A DNA stretch of 64,000 nucleotides from Novipirellula caenicola (GCF_039545035.1 NZ_BAABRO010000003.1:372001-436000), one strand, 5' to 3'. Counted from the stretch's first letter, positions 8,376 through 17,424 are shown. The notes: generated by a model from the sequence alone, not told the origin. Made by a program: numbers and translations.

Positions 8376-9299
8376 ATGCGTTACCTATTCTCTTTTGCCG
8401 TGATTGCTGCAGTGATTTGTGGCAACGCTCAGGTCCACGCGGATGACAGTTTGTTTTCCGAAGTCGCGATGGAATCGGTCTTCGAGAAACAGGTCGCGAC
8501 CGTGAAGGACGTCGCCACGATCACCGACGGAGAAACCATGCAGCGGATTGTGGGCGCCTCTTCGCTGGTCCAAGTTTTGAAGGCCGCTGGATTTGACCCC
8601 AGCGAAGACGGCCGATCGGTGACCTTCCAACTTCAGCATGCTCAATGGGTCTTTCCCGTTTCGATGACCGTGTTCGTTGACGAAGACCGCATCGCTTGCG
8701 AAATGTCGCTCGCCAAAATGGATGATGATGCCGCGTTTGACAAAGAAATGCTGCTGAAATTATTGGTCTCTAACACCGCAACCCAAGGCGGCTACTTTGC
8801 GGTGGATCAAGAGAACAAGCTGGTCCAGCTTCGCGTCTCGCTGAGCAACCGAGCTGTCACGTCGCGTCAATTGAAGGCGGATCTAACCCAATTGGCGATC
8901 TTGGCCGAACGAAAGTCCGAGATCTGGTCCAAAGCCAATGCGAAGGTCAAAGCCGAATCGGTCCAGCCCGCTGCCGCGAAACCCAAAAACGAAACGAATG
9001 CCGCCAATTCTCGCTTTTCGCTCGCAGGAACATGGTCAGCATCGCTGAACAGCGGCGAGGCGTTCGCACTGCGGTTGAACCGCGATGGCACATTCCAATT
9101 GATCCACATGAAATCGGGTAAAGCGACGTCGTCCAAGGGCAAAGTGACTCGCTCGGGCAATAGCCTGACTTTGATCGGCGATGACAAAATCACGCTGAAT
9201 TGCACGGTCAATCAGACCGTGGCGGACAAGTTCCAATTGGCGGTCAACGACGCCAAAGGCAACGTGGCTATCAAGCTTGATTTCAGCAAAGCCAAGTAA
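8376..9299 (+). CDS. Secreted two-domain protein of unknown function
   Basis: 307 residues with a signal peptide (MRYLFSFAVIAAVICGNAQVHA). Residues about 30-185 look like a compact alpha/beta domain of the YbjN or type III chaperone sort (MQRIVGASSLVQVLKAAGFD, then a strand-rich core and a final amphipathic helix); this is a weak resemblance. A linker rich in Ala and Lys leads to a C-terminal beta domain (about 220-307) starting LAGTWSASLNSGEAFALRLN and containing RDGTFQLI. That C-terminal domain resembles the one in the protein at 11197-12069, so the two probably share a ligand or partner. Lone gene, followed by a MITE-like repeat 40 bp after the stop. Confidence 0.72.
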   Translation: MRYLFSFAVIAAVICGNAQVHADDSLFSEVAMESVFEKQVATVKDVATITDGETMQRIVGASSLVQVLKAAGFDPSEDGRSVTFQLQHAQWVFPVSMTVFVDEDRIACEMSLAKMDDDAAFDKEMLLKLLVSNTATQGGYFAVDQENKLVQLRVSLSNRAVTSRQLKADLTQLAILAERKSEIWSKANAKVKAESVQPAAAKPKNETNAANSRFSLAGTWSASLNSGEAFALRLNRDGTFQLIHMKSGKATSSKGKVTRSGNSLTLIGDDKITLNCTVNQTVADKFQLAVNDAKGNVAIKLDFSKAK

Positions 9300-9339
9300 G
9301 CAAGGTGCGCAAGTTTGAGCTGCGCAAGCGTTCCTGGTC

Positions 9340-9510
9340 ACCTCTCCCAAACGCAGGTTTGGGAGAGGTCGAGCAGAGCCTTCAGCGATGCTCGGGTGAG
9401 GGTCGACCGAGCAAGTCGAGTCCACGGCATGTCATGTTGCGCGGTCGGCCCTCACCCGAATCATGCCTACAGGGCCCGTTCGACTTCTCCCAGCTTCGCC
9501 GAGAGAGGTG
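9340..9510. repeat. MITE-like repeat A, copy 1
   Basis: A roughly 170-bp element with inverted ends (ACCTCTCCC and GAGAGAGGT) and an internal hairpin CTCTCCCAAACGCAGGTTTG. The core has GGTGAGGGTCGACC and its inverse GGTCGGCCCTCACC. It starts 40 bp after a stop codon. Other copies: 12088-12260 and 32747-32950. Confidence 0.85.
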
Positions 9511-9687
9511 GCAGAGATGCCAATGCGACCGTGCGGCTTGCACCGCACCGCACCGCTATCAAATTATCTGAATTCAGCAAACCGCTTTGTAACACCCTCA
9601 TCGGGTCTCCGCTTGGTAAGTAGAGCCAAGCCGATTTTTACCCCCCGCGACACACCCTGTCGCGACAGCAACTTTTGAGGTGATTTC

Positions 9688-10884
9688 ATGACCCTTTTGC
9701 GACCCCATGGCGTCTTTTCGCCAGCCTGTTACGCCCTATTCGCATTGACCTTTGTCACCGCGATGACACAATCCGCCCGCGCCGACGCTGACAAATACAG
9801 CAAAACGTTGCAATCAACCGTCTGGATCATCACCAGCGATGCCGAAAACGAAACCTCTACCGGAACCGGAGTCTTTGTCGATGTGGACAAGCGACTCGTG
9901 CTCACCAACGCTCATGTGGTGGGCGACAGCCGCTCGGCCGTGGTCTTTTTTGCCGATATCAAAAACGGACTGCCCGAAGTCAAACGGAAACATTATCTCG
10001 ACAACGTGCTGAAACTTGCCCAACCGGGCAAGGTCGTCGCAGTGGACCGCCGCCGCGATTTGGCCCTCATTCAGCTGCCCGATGTGCCCGCACGAGCCAA
10101 GGTGATCGAGATCGCCGACGCCAGCACCAAGCCCGGTTCGGCGGTCGATGTGATCGGAAACCCCGGCGGAAGCGACGTTTTGTGGGTTAACACCTCGGGA
10201 ACAGTCCGCTCGGTGTACGACAAGAAATTCAAATCCAACCACGGCGAACACGATTTCAAAGTGGTCGAAATCCAAAGCCCGATCAAACCAGGCGATAGTG
10301 GCGGACCCGTCGTCGACAACGAAGGCAAATTGGTCGCAATCGCCCAGTCGTTTTCGCCCGAAAGTCCGCTGATTAGCTACTGCGTCGACGCGACCGAAAT
10401 CAAAGCATTCATCGGCGGCTCGTGGAAAGAAGCCCCGCTGCCGACTAAAGATCTGCTCGAGGCCGCCAACATCACTCATACCAAGCACTCAACCGGTCAT
10501 TATCAAGTCGAACAGGAAGTATCCGGAGGCGCAAAACAGACCGTTTTTGTTGCCAAAGAGACCGAGTACTTCAAACGAGCCGATGTGCGGAAGATCTGGT
10601 CGCTCGTCTCGGTTTCTAAAGACGCTCCGAGCAGCGAGCTGATGATGCGATTGCTCCGTCAAAGCTCGGCTACCAAAATGGGCTCGTGGGCCGTGGAAAA
10701 GAATTCGTCCGGTGAACACATGATCATTTTTGTAGCCAAGCTCGACGCCACCGCACCGTCGGAAGCCGTGCAAGGAACGATCGAGTACGTCGGACGTATT
10801 GCCGGAGCGATGCACAAGGAGCTGAACCCCAGCAAAGACCAGAAGACCGCGAAGGAGACGTTGGCATCCTGGCTCGCCAAATAA
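9688..10884 (+). CDS. Secreted trypsin-like serine protease
   Basis: 398 residues with a signal peptide ending near QSARA. Residues about 35-250 form an S1C/HtrA-type protease domain with all three catalytic residues: His76 in LTNAHVVGD, Asp124 in RRRDLALIQL and Ser204 in KPGDSGGPVVD. No PDZ domain can be seen; the C-terminal 140 residues are an unrecognised domain with a Lys/Glu-rich mix (HYQVEQEVSGG, MLRQSSATKMGSW). It probably acts in the periplasm on damaged proteins or specific substrates. The start ATG has GAGGTGATTTC upstream. It lies among other secreted-protein genes but over 300 bp from each neighbour, so it is likely transcribed alone. Confidence 0.85.
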   Translation: MTLLRPHGVFSPACYALFALTFVTAMTQSARADADKYSKTLQSTVWIITSDAENETSTGTGVFVDVDKRLVLTNAHVVGDSRSAVVFFADIKNGLPEVKRKHYLDNVLKLAQPGKVVAVDRRRDLALIQLPDVPARAKVIEIADASTKPGSAVDVIGNPGGSDVLWVNTSGTVRSVYDKKFKSNHGEHDFKVVEIQSPIKPGDSGGPVVDNEGKLVAIAQSFSPESPLISYCVDATEIKAFIGGSWKEAPLPTKDLLEAANITHTKHSTGHYQVEQEVSGGAKQTVFVAKETEYFKRADVRKIWSLVSVSKDAPSSELMMRLLRQSSATKMGSWAVEKNSSGEHMIIFVAKLDATAPSEAVQGTIEYVGRIAGAMHKELNPSKDQKTAKETLASWLAK

Positions 10885-10970
10885 TGTCACTCAAGCTCGC
10901 GAAGCAGGGGCTTAGCCGTTTTGGCCAACGCGGTGAAGCATTTTTGACGCGGCAAATGACGGCATCTGCG

Positions 10971-11037
10971 TTCCGTAGCTACGCTCGCCAGTGCGTGGAT
11001 GCTTGCCGGCCCATACGAATCACCACCTTCTGGCGAA
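10971..11037 (-). repeat. Dispersed repeat D, copy 2 (inverted)
   Basis: Begins TTCCGTAGCTACGCTCGCCAG and ends AATCACCACCTTCTGGCGAA, the reverse complement of 8166-8232 with scattered changes. No gene is present in 10885-11196; a short CCAAGC/GCTTGG hairpin followed by TTCTTT (11099-11121) may end transcripts. Confidence 0.75.
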
Positions 11038-11196
11038 GATCGCGACGAGAAATCGGCAAAAAGAAAAATCGGCAAGAAATCGTGTAACGCTTTTCCAAGC
11101 CTCTCGCTTGGTTCTTTATCAGGCGGATGAGAAAGCAAATTCAGCCGCCTGATTCTCACTCACACCCAGTTCACTTCAGCTCAGGAATCGAAAGCC

Positions 11197-12069
11197 ATGA
11201 AACGTTCATACAAAACCCTCGCCGTTGCTGTCACCACGCTCGCACTGACCACCACCAACAGCTCGATCGTGTCGGCTTGTGGAGGACGTTCCGGTGGTGG
11301 CGGAGGCTCGTTCGCTCGTGTCAGCTTCGGCGGCGGCCACTCGAGTTACCCAAGTCACAATCGCTATGGCGGTCACTATGGCGGCACCAGCACGTATGCA
11401 CCGTCGTGTCCAACATCTCGCTACGCGGCACCGGTGTACTCGCAGCCCGCTCCATCGCAACCGTTTCCTTCGCAATCCATTCCACCGCAACCACAGCAGT
11501 CGTTCCAACCAGCCGCGGCGCCCACCGGGGCTCCATCGAACTTGGCCGCAAACGGGGCTAGCCAAGGTCGCCCCTCGCAACCAACGCCAACCCAGCCTGC
11601 GGGCTCGGCTGCCACGGCGCCTGCTGCTGCACCAGCACAATCAACTTCGCCGCGCAGCCAACCCGCTTCGCAACCGCAATCGGCCGAGGCATCGGCGCTG
11701 CAGATGTTGGCATCGATCAACAACGCCGATTCATCGCCCGCCGAAGAAACACAATCGCTCGTGCCCGAGTTCACTGCGGCCGCGGCGACAACGGGTGGTG
11801 ATCACGTTGGCAGTTGGAAAGTCAACTTGCCCGGGAACCAGTCGGTGGAATTGATTCTGGAAGCCGATGGCAAATTCAGCTGGACTGCGACCAAAGACGG
11901 CAAATCAAACGCATTCAGCGGCCAGTACCGTTTGGAAGACGGCCAGCTTACCTTGGTCCGCTCGAGCGACTTGCAACAGATGTCCGGCCAATGGACTGGC
12001 AGCGAAGGCAACTTTACTTTCAAGCTGGACGGAGCGACCAACGGCGGCTTGAATTTTCAACGCAGCTAA
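11197..12069 (+). CDS. Secreted Gly/Pro/Gln-rich protein with C-terminal beta domain
   Basis: 290 residues, unknown function. After a signal peptide (about residues 1-28, ending IVSACGG) comes a Gly/Ser/His/Tyr-rich stretch, then about 120 residues of Pro, Gln, Ala and Ser without fold (QPAPSQPFPSQS and similar). The C-terminal domain, about 205-290, starts VGSWKVNLPGNQSVELILEA and has the order strand, ADGKFSW, GQYRLEDGQLTL, typical of a small lipocalin-like barrel. It resembles the C-terminal domain of the protein at 8376-9299 (shared GxW...L...DGxF pattern). The start has AGGAATCGAAAGCC upstream. A probable envelope protein with a flexible, wall- or surface-spanning linker. Confidence 0.72.
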   Translation: MKRSYKTLAVAVTTLALTTTNSSIVSACGGRSGGGGGSFARVSFGGGHSSYPSHNRYGGHYGGTSTYAPSCPTSRYAAPVYSQPAPSQPFPSQSIPPQPQQSFQPAAAPTGAPSNLAANGASQGRPSQPTPTQPAGSAATAPAAAPAQSTSPRSQPASQPQSAEASALQMLASINNADSSPAEETQSLVPEFTAAAATTGGDHVGSWKVNLPGNQSVELILEADGKFSWTATKDGKSNAFSGQYRLEDGQLTLVRSSDLQQMSGQWTGSEGNFTFKLDGATNGGLNFQRS

Positions 12070-12087
12070 ATATGTCTATTGCAAGTT

Positions 12088-12260
12088 ACCTCTCCCGAGC
12101 TTTAGCTCGGGAGAGGTCGGACGGGCCCTTGAGGCCTCGTCCGGGTGAGGGCCGACCGCGCAACCAAACTTGCACTCCGCCTCCACTTGGTCGAACGCCC
12201 TCTCCCTCGCAATCGTCGAAGGCTCTGTTCGCCCTCTCCCAACCACGTTCGGGAGAGGTG
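12088..12260. repeat. MITE-like repeat A, copy 2
   Basis: Starts ACCTCTCCCGAGC and ends TTCGGGAGAGGT, 19 bp after the previous stop codon. The left hairpin is CTCCCGAGC/GCTCGGGAG. It shares GGTGAGGGCCGACC with copy 1. It may serve as a transcript-end structure. Confidence 0.85.
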
Positions 12261-12281
12261 ACACAAAGACGCTTCAACCCG

Positions 12282-12294
12282 CCCTGCCCTGCCC
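12282..12294 (-). other. Double GGGCAGGG octamer (KOPS-like)
   Basis: Two overlapping minus-strand copies in an intergenic region just past repeat A copy 2. See the finding on strand polarity. Confidence 0.6.
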
Positions 12295-12364
12295 TTCTGG
12301 CAACTCGAATCCATTTGTAGCGGAAGTCGTCAAGACTTTTGTGAATCGCCGATCAGCTCGAAAC

Positions 12365-12433
12365 TCTTGACGGCTTGTTGATTCACTGAGCCGCGACGCG
12401 TCAGCGGCCGGGGCCCACGCACGACCCGGGTAA
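12365..12433 (+). repeat. MITE-like repeat B, truncated copy 1
   Basis: Contains TTGACGGCTTGTTGATT and CTGAGCCGCGACGCGTCAGC, the same left half as the fuller copies at 51391-51516 and 58437-58558. The right half is missing or replaced by other repeat sequence (12434-12471 includes a piece found inverted near 20377-20399). Confidence 0.7.
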
Positions 12434-12471
12434 CTTACTGCCAATGCCATCTACTTTGGCTAGCGACACGG

Positions 12472-12538
12472 CGCAAGCCGTCCGGTTGCAGCGGGTGAAA
12501 GGTTCGTGATTTACCGGGCGGCTCGCGCGGCACCGCTA
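12472..12538 (+). repeat. Dispersed repeat C, copy 1
   Basis: Shares GTTGCAGCG and ACCGGGCGGCTC, in the same order and spacing, with 20285-20352. The 623-bp region 12070-12692 thus consists almost wholly of repeats A, B and C plus the fliA terminator, with no gene. Confidence 0.6.
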
Positions 12539-12611
12539 CAGATGTCGCCCCTTCCACTACATCCGGTGGCGGAGCTTAGGAAACGGCCCTACTCAGGATC
12601 CACCGGCGCAT

Positions 12612-12644
12612 AAAAAAAGCGGCTCCTGGAAATCCAGAGCCGCT
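12612..12644 (-). terminator. Strong terminator of the flhA-flhF-fliA unit
   Basis: On the minus strand AGCGGCTC, TGGA, TT, TCCA, G, GAGCCGCT forms a long stem with a tiny loop and is followed by seven T. It lies 49 bp past the fliA stop and ends the whole flagellar block. Confidence 0.92.
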
Positions 12645-12692
12645 ATGGGCAGTTCGACGGCCGTGCATGGCCGCCGCGCTACGTCGGAATGC

Positions 12693-13490
12693 TTAGGCAC
12701 CAAATTCGATGCGGCGTGGTCCGAGTTGCTGTTGCAATCGGTTGACGATCGAAGTGTGCATCTGGCTAACTCGCGATTCCGATAAATCGAGGGTCGCACC
12801 GATTTCTTTCATCGTCAATTCTTCGTAGTAATAAAGAATGATGATCAATCGCTCGTTGCGGTTTAGGCCTTTGGTGACCAAACGCATCAAGTCGTTCTTT
12901 TGCACACGGATCGTCGGGTCTTCGCCCTTCTTGTCTTCAAGCACGTCGATTTCGCGAACGTCCTTGTAGCTATCCGTTTCGTACCACTTCTTGTTCAGTG
13001 AAACGACGCCGACTGCATTGGCGTCGGATTGCATCTTTTCCAATTCCGCCACCGGAATCTCCATCTTCTCGGACAGTTCCAAGTTGGTAGGAGCTCGGCC
13101 AAATTTGGTTTCAAGTTCTTTCTTGGCTGCGGCAAGCTTGCTGGCTTTGCTGCGAACCAAACGAGGAACCCAGTCCATGGTGCGAAGTTCGTCCAGCATG
13201 GCACCACGAATCCGTGGCACACAATACGTTTCGAACTTGACGCCGCGTTCCATATCATACGCGTCGATGGCATCCATCAAGCCGAAGATTCCGGCACTGA
13301 TCAAGTCATCCAATTCGACTCCATCGGGAAGCCGTTGCCAAATACGTTCGCCGTTGTAGCGAACCAGCGGCATGTAGCGTTCGACCAACCGATTGCGTAA
13401 ATCTTCGTATTCTGCTGCGTCCTTGGTGATTTTCTTGAAGTCTTGCCAGACTTGCAGAATCTCATCGTCGGTTGTGACTGTCGCTGCCAT
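12693..13490 (-). CDS. fliA: Flagellar sigma factor sigma-28 (FliA)
   Basis: 265 residues, close to the usual 235-265 of the FliA/WhiG family. Region 2 carries LPDGVELDDLISAGIFGLMD and a core-binding/-10 part with FETYCVPRIRGAMLDELR; region 3 follows (KLAAAKKELETKFGRAPT); region 4 has the helix-turn-helix LTMKEIGATLDLSESRVSQM. It directs RNA polymerase to late flagellar and chemotaxis genes. The ATG at 13490 sits behind a textbook GGAGGATTGG ribosome site, so the in-frame extension to 13529 is not used. It is the last gene of a minus-strand block with flhA and flhF. No anti-sigma FlgM is seen in the window. Confidence 0.95.
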   Translation of the reverse strand: MAATVTTDDEILQVWQDFKKITKDAAEYEDLRNRLVERYMPLVRYNGERIWQRLPDGVELDDLISAGIFGLMDAIDAYDMERGVKFETYCVPRIRGAMLDELRTMDWVPRLVRSKASKLAAAKKELETKFGRAPTNLELSEKMEIPVAELEKMQSDANAVGVVSLNKKWYETDSYKDVREIDVLEDKKGEDPTIRVQKNDLMRLVTKGLNRNERLIIILYYYEELTMKEIGATLDLSESRVSQMHTSIVNRLQQQLGPRRIEFGA

Positions 13491-13701
13491 CCAATCCTCC
13501 GTGACCAAAAAATGTACTGACGGCATCATGCCGTCTGCGTCTCGTAACGATCGACACTCGTCGCTACCGAAAACGGCAGCAATCCAAGTCCATCGTTACT
13601 CATATAAATCCATGACGGTTTGGTACACGTTTGCATCCATGCAGACGTAAACCAAACCCGCCTTGGCGCCCAACCGAAGTATCTATGTTGAACATCCGTG
13701 T

Positions 13702-14001
13702 TCAAGATTCTTCGGCGGAGTTGTCTTCTAAGAGTCCTGCGTCAATGATCCCTTGGCGATACCACTCGACCCGGCGTCGAAAATTGGCTTCCACGGAATC
13801 ACGAACGACATACTCGATAATCCACCCTGCGCCCCATCCGATGCCGCTAAACACCACCAGTGCAACGATCGCCTCGCTGGCGACCTGATCGGCAAACTCG
13901 CCGAAAATTGCACCGCGTACGACAACCAAAGCCATTGCAAGTGCACCGAGGCATAATGCGAAGCTTCGTGTCACGGGGTTAAGCGTCCTTCTGAAGAACA
14001 A
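13702..14001 (-). CDS. Small membrane protein in the flagellar block
   Basis: 99 residues, family not recognised. Two hydrophobic segments, about 14-32 (FALCLGALAMALVVVRGAIF) and 40-62 (ASEAIVALVVFSGIGWGAGW), then a charged amphipathic tail (SVEANFRRRVEWYRQGI) and an acidic end. The start is a TTG at 14001 after ACAGGAAACC, a good ribosome site; no ATG is available. It stands between flhF and fliA, where many bacteria have the FlhF partner FlhG, but it has no P-loop and is far too short to be FlhG. A membrane accessory factor for flagellum placement is a guess from position. Confidence 0.7.
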   Translation of the reverse strand: MFFRRTLNPVTRSFALCLGALAMALVVVRGAIFGEFADQVASEAIVALVVFSGIGWGAGWIIEYVVRDSVEANFRRRVEWYRQGIIDAGLLEDNSAEES

Positions 14002-14134
14002 GGTTTCCTGTGTTGTAATGCGAGCAACCAGATAATTTCAAAATTGACTCAAGCCACTTTTGAAACGTCCAGTGTGCTACACCCTCTGTATCGACACTGA
14101 CCCAGGGTAAACCTGAGTCTACTTTCTAAAAAAA

Positions 14135-15244
14135 TTAAGCTGCGTCTAAATGTTGGTTCTGTAATGTCGTAGGCAGCAAACGCGACAATAATGTCTCGGC
14201 GCTTGCCACTTGAATGTCGTCGGGGACTTGTTGTCCATTGGTCAGGTAGCTCAGCGGAATGCGAGGCAACGAGTCCGATGACGAGAGCGCCGATAACACC
14301 CCTGCGGTGTTCGTCGCTTCGTCTAGCTTGGTCAAGATCGCAGCGGTCGGTCGCGCCGGGGCGAACCCGCGAAGCACCGATCGGACGGTCGAGACGGAAC
14401 TGGTCGCCGCCATCACCAAATGAGTTTCATCCGGCTGCGCCATTCGCAATAGCTCGACAAGTTGATCGATCCGAGCGTCACTCGATGGGCTGCGGCCTGC
14501 GGTATCAATTAACACCAAATCGACATCGCCAAGCCGTTCGATCGCGGGCTGCATCTCGGCCGGTTTCTCGACCACCTCCATCGGCAAGTCCATGATTTCG
14601 GCATAGGCCTCGAGCTGCTGGACCGCGGCGATCCGGAAGGTATCGATCGTCACTAAACCAATCCGACGCCGCTCTTGGATGCGGAAACCTGCTGCTAACT
14701 TGGCAATCGTGGTCGTTTTACCGACACCGGTCGGACCCACCAACGCGACAATGTGCTTTGAACCAGGCTGCGTGCGGATCGGTCCGCCGAGCCGCAATTC
14801 GCGAGCGATCGATCGCTGCAGATGTTCCATCCATGGTTGGCCATGAGTTTCACCCAGCCCCGCAGCGAAGCTTTCAGTCGCGCGTAACCAGCGGTCTGCG
14901 GTGATCGCGGCCACGCCGGAATCGATCAATTGTTCGCGATACGCTTGCAGTGGACCGGCCAACATCGAAGCCGAATGCATGAAAACGCTCTGCCGCGGCG
15001 ATGCGTCTTCTTCGGGGGCGAATGTGTTTTCTTCAAGATCGTCGGATTCAAGCGACGGGCGTCCGTTCGCATCGATCGCGTCTCGCAATCCCGCGGTGAC
15101 TTCGACATAGGTGCGGCCCAGCCATCCCATCCATCCATCGCGGACTTGGCGAGTATGCAGCACCGAAGCGTCGGGGCCCATCTGCTGGCGAATTTCTTCA
15201 AGGGCGTCTTGAAGACTGGCGGCTCGGAAGGTGCGAATATGCAT
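14135..15244 (-). CDS. flhF: Flagellar placement GTPase FlhF
   Basis: 369 residues, an SRP-type GTPase that fixes the site and number of flagella at the pole. N-terminal B domain begins MHIRTFRAASLQDALEEIR, as in the family, which fixes the start at ATG 15244 (the open frame extends to 15349). The N domain is helical; the G domain has the P-loop GPTGVGKTTTIAKLA (G1), VTIDTFRIAAVQQLEAYA (G2), DTAGRSP (G3) and TKLDEATNTA (G4). It is downstream of flhA (110 bp) and upstream of a small membrane protein and fliA. The usual partner FlhG is not encoded here. Confidence 0.94.
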   Translation of the reverse strand: MHIRTFRAASLQDALEEIRQQMGPDASVLHTRQVRDGWMGWLGRTYVEVTAGLRDAIDANGRPSLESDDLEENTFAPEEDASPRQSVFMHSASMLAGPLQAYREQLIDSGVAAITADRWLRATESFAAGLGETHGQPWMEHLQRSIARELRLGGPIRTQPGSKHIVALVGPTGVGKTTTIAKLAAGFRIQERRRIGLVTIDTFRIAAVQQLEAYAEIMDLPMEVVEKPAEMQPAIERLGDVDLVLIDTAGRSPSSDARIDQLVELLRMAQPDETHLVMAATSSVSTVRSVLRGFAPARPTAAILTKLDEATNTAGVLSALSSSDSLPRIPLSYLTNGQQVPDDIQVASAETLLSRLLPTTLQNQHLDAA

Positions 15245-15354
15245 AGTGCGAATCACATCGCGAGGTATTTCTTGGTGATCTGAAAACGACCGACGATGAC
15301 CGTTTTCAATAGACTTGATGACTTGGTTTGTTTTGCAGTGTGGGCTCAATCGGT

Positions 15355-17424
15355 TTACGTGTCACTGACAACTCCGTGGGATTCGATCTTCGTATCCTGA
15401 GTCACTTCGTTGTACGACAGGATTCTTAAACGTGGCATCGACGGCGAGGTGATTTGGCGAAGCCCCGGACGAATGCGAGGGCTGACCAATAAAATCGGCG
15501 GGTAGCCAGCGGTAATCAGTTTCTTAACGGCTTCTTGGATTCTGTCGCAAGTGAGGTCTACCGCTTGAGGACTCATTCTGACAAAAAGTCCTCGTTCGGT
15601 ATGTTCGATCCCCGCTGCAATGCGGTCTTCCATCGCAGGATCCAGCGCCAAGACATGCAATTGATTGTGCTCGTCGCGATAACGTGTGCTGATCGTGCGA
15701 GCCAATCGATGACGCACGTACTCACATAACAACACCGGGTCTTTGGTGCGAGATGCAAAATCGCCAAGCGTTTCTAAAATGATGCTCAATTGACGAATCG
15801 GAACGTCTTCTCGTAGCAATAGATGCAACACTTGCTGGACTTCACTGATCTTCATCGCGCCGGGGATCAATTCATCGACCACCGCCGGTGAAACTTCTTT
15901 CAGCTCGTCGATTAGATGTTTCGTGGCGTCGCGGGAAAGCAGTTCGTCGGCATGACGACGAGCGACCTCTTGTAAGTGGGTTGCTAGCACTGCACCTGGT
16001 TCGACCGTCGTGTAGCCATAGATCGCCGCCTGTTCGCGACGCATTGGGTCGATCCAGACCGCGGGTTCGCCGAAGGTCGGGTCACGTGTTGGTTCGCCTT
16101 CGATCGTGCCGGTGGTTTGACCGCTGTCGATCGCAAGCAGTTTGTCGGGACGGACGGTTGCGCGGGCAATCGTGTTCCCCGCAATCCGAATCTCGTACTC
16201 GCTTTGATCCAAACTCATCTCGTCACGCACTCGGACTTTCGGCAGTACGATGCCGATATCTGAGGCGATCGAATTGCGAACGCCGGTGATTCGCTGCATC
16301 AAGTCGCCACCGCGTGCTGGATCGGCCAAACTGAGCAATCCCAGACCGATCGTCATCTCCATCGGGTCGATGGTCAAAAAGTCTTCGACCCGTTTTTCCG
16401 GTGGCGCCGCGGCCGCTGCCTTCTCGGCATTCTCGCGAACCTGCTTCTCATCAATCTCGCGTGTGTTGCTGCGATTCATCACAATCGCCAATCCAATGCA
16501 GCCAATTCCCAAGGTTGCCATTGGAATCGTGGGCAAGCTGGTGACGATCAACAGCAACAAAAAGCTGCCCGCTACCGTCAATGCTTTGGCGTTTCCAAAA
16601 AGTTGTTGCAGGAATTGAACCGGCAAATTGACTTTCTGCGTGCTTCGTGTGACGAGCAAACCGGCGGCAAGCGAGATCAATAGAGCGGGGACTTGGCTGA
16701 CCAACCCGTCACCGATCGTCAATTTGGTAAACAACGCACCCGCTTCGCTGATCGTCATTCCGGCGTGCATCACACCGATATAGAGACCGCCAATCACGTT
16801 GACGACCGTAATCACGATGCCCGCAATGGCATCCCCCCGCACGAACTTACTCGCACCATCCATCGCCCCGTAAAAATCGGCTTGCGAGCTGACCTCTTCA
16901 CGTCGCCGCTGCGCTTCTTTTTCATCGATCAAACCGGCATTCAAATCGGCGTCAATCGCCATCTGACGGCCTGGCATTCCATCCAAGGCAAAACGGGCTG
17001 CGACTTCACTAATCCGGGTCGAACCTTTAGTGATCACGATGAACTGGATCAATACGATGATCAAAAAGATGATGATCCCGACTTCGATCCGGTCACCGGC
17101 GACAAATTCGCCAAAGTTTTGAATGACCCCGCCGGCGGCCTCCATTTTTAAGGTATCCGCACCGGTCAAAATCAGCCGTGTTGTTGCCACGTTTAACACC
17201 AAACGGGCAAGCGTGGTGGCTAACAATAAGGATGGAAAAATGCTGAATTCCAGCGGCGTGGCGACGTAGATGGTCGTCAGCAAAATGATCACGCCGACGG
17301 TGATATTTAATGCTAGCAACAGATCCATCAGGATTGCTGGCAGCGGGACAAGGATCACGACGAGACAGCCGATGATGCCGACTGGCAACACTAAATCGCG
17401 ATAACGAAGTAGAACTGACAGCAC
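15355..17424 (-). CDS. flhA: Flagellar export gate protein FlhA
   Basis: 689 residues, normal length. FlhA forms the nonameric ring of the flagellar type III export gate: about eight N-terminal membrane spans (for example LVLPVGIIGCLVVILVPLPA and IIIFLIIVLIQFIVITKG), the conserved FHIPEP-type loop DGMPGRQMAIDADLNAG, and a large cytoplasmic C-terminal domain that docks substrates (DQSEYEIRIAGNTIARATVR onwards). The start is GTG at 17424 with AAGGATTCGTTC upstream. It heads the flhA, flhF, small-protein, fliA block. FlhB, FliP, FliQ and FliR, its partners, are encoded 34 kb away on the same strand. Confidence 0.96.
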   Translation of the reverse strand: MLSVLLRYRDLVLPVGIIGCLVVILVPLPAILMDLLLALNITVGVIILLTTIYVATPLEFSIFPSLLLATTLARLVLNVATTRLILTGADTLKMEAAGGVIQNFGEFVAGDRIEVGIIIFLIIVLIQFIVITKGSTRISEVAARFALDGMPGRQMAIDADLNAGLIDEKEAQRRREEVSSQADFYGAMDGASKFVRGDAIAGIVITVVNVIGGLYIGVMHAGMTISEAGALFTKLTIGDGLVSQVPALLISLAAGLLVTRSTQKVNLPVQFLQQLFGNAKALTVAGSFLLLLIVTSLPTIPMATLGIGCIGLAIVMNRSNTREIDEKQVRENAEKAAAAAPPEKRVEDFLTIDPMEMTIGLGLLSLADPARGGDLMQRITGVRNSIASDIGIVLPKVRVRDEMSLDQSEYEIRIAGNTIARATVRPDKLLAIDSGQTTGTIEGEPTRDPTFGEPAVWIDPMRREQAAIYGYTTVEPGAVLATHLQEVARRHADELLSRDATKHLIDELKEVSPAVVDELIPGAMKISEVQQVLHLLLREDVPIRQLSIILETLGDFASRTKDPVLLCEYVRHRLARTISTRYRDEHNQLHVLALDPAMEDRIAAGIEHTERGLFVRMSPQAVDLTCDRIQEAVKKLITAGYPPILLVSPRIRPGLRQITSPSMPRLRILSYNEVTQDTKIESHGVVSDT

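Noticed and set aside
13702-14001. Possible FlhG (MinD-like) gene
   Set aside because: The position is right, but the product has only 99 residues, two membrane spans and no P-loop.
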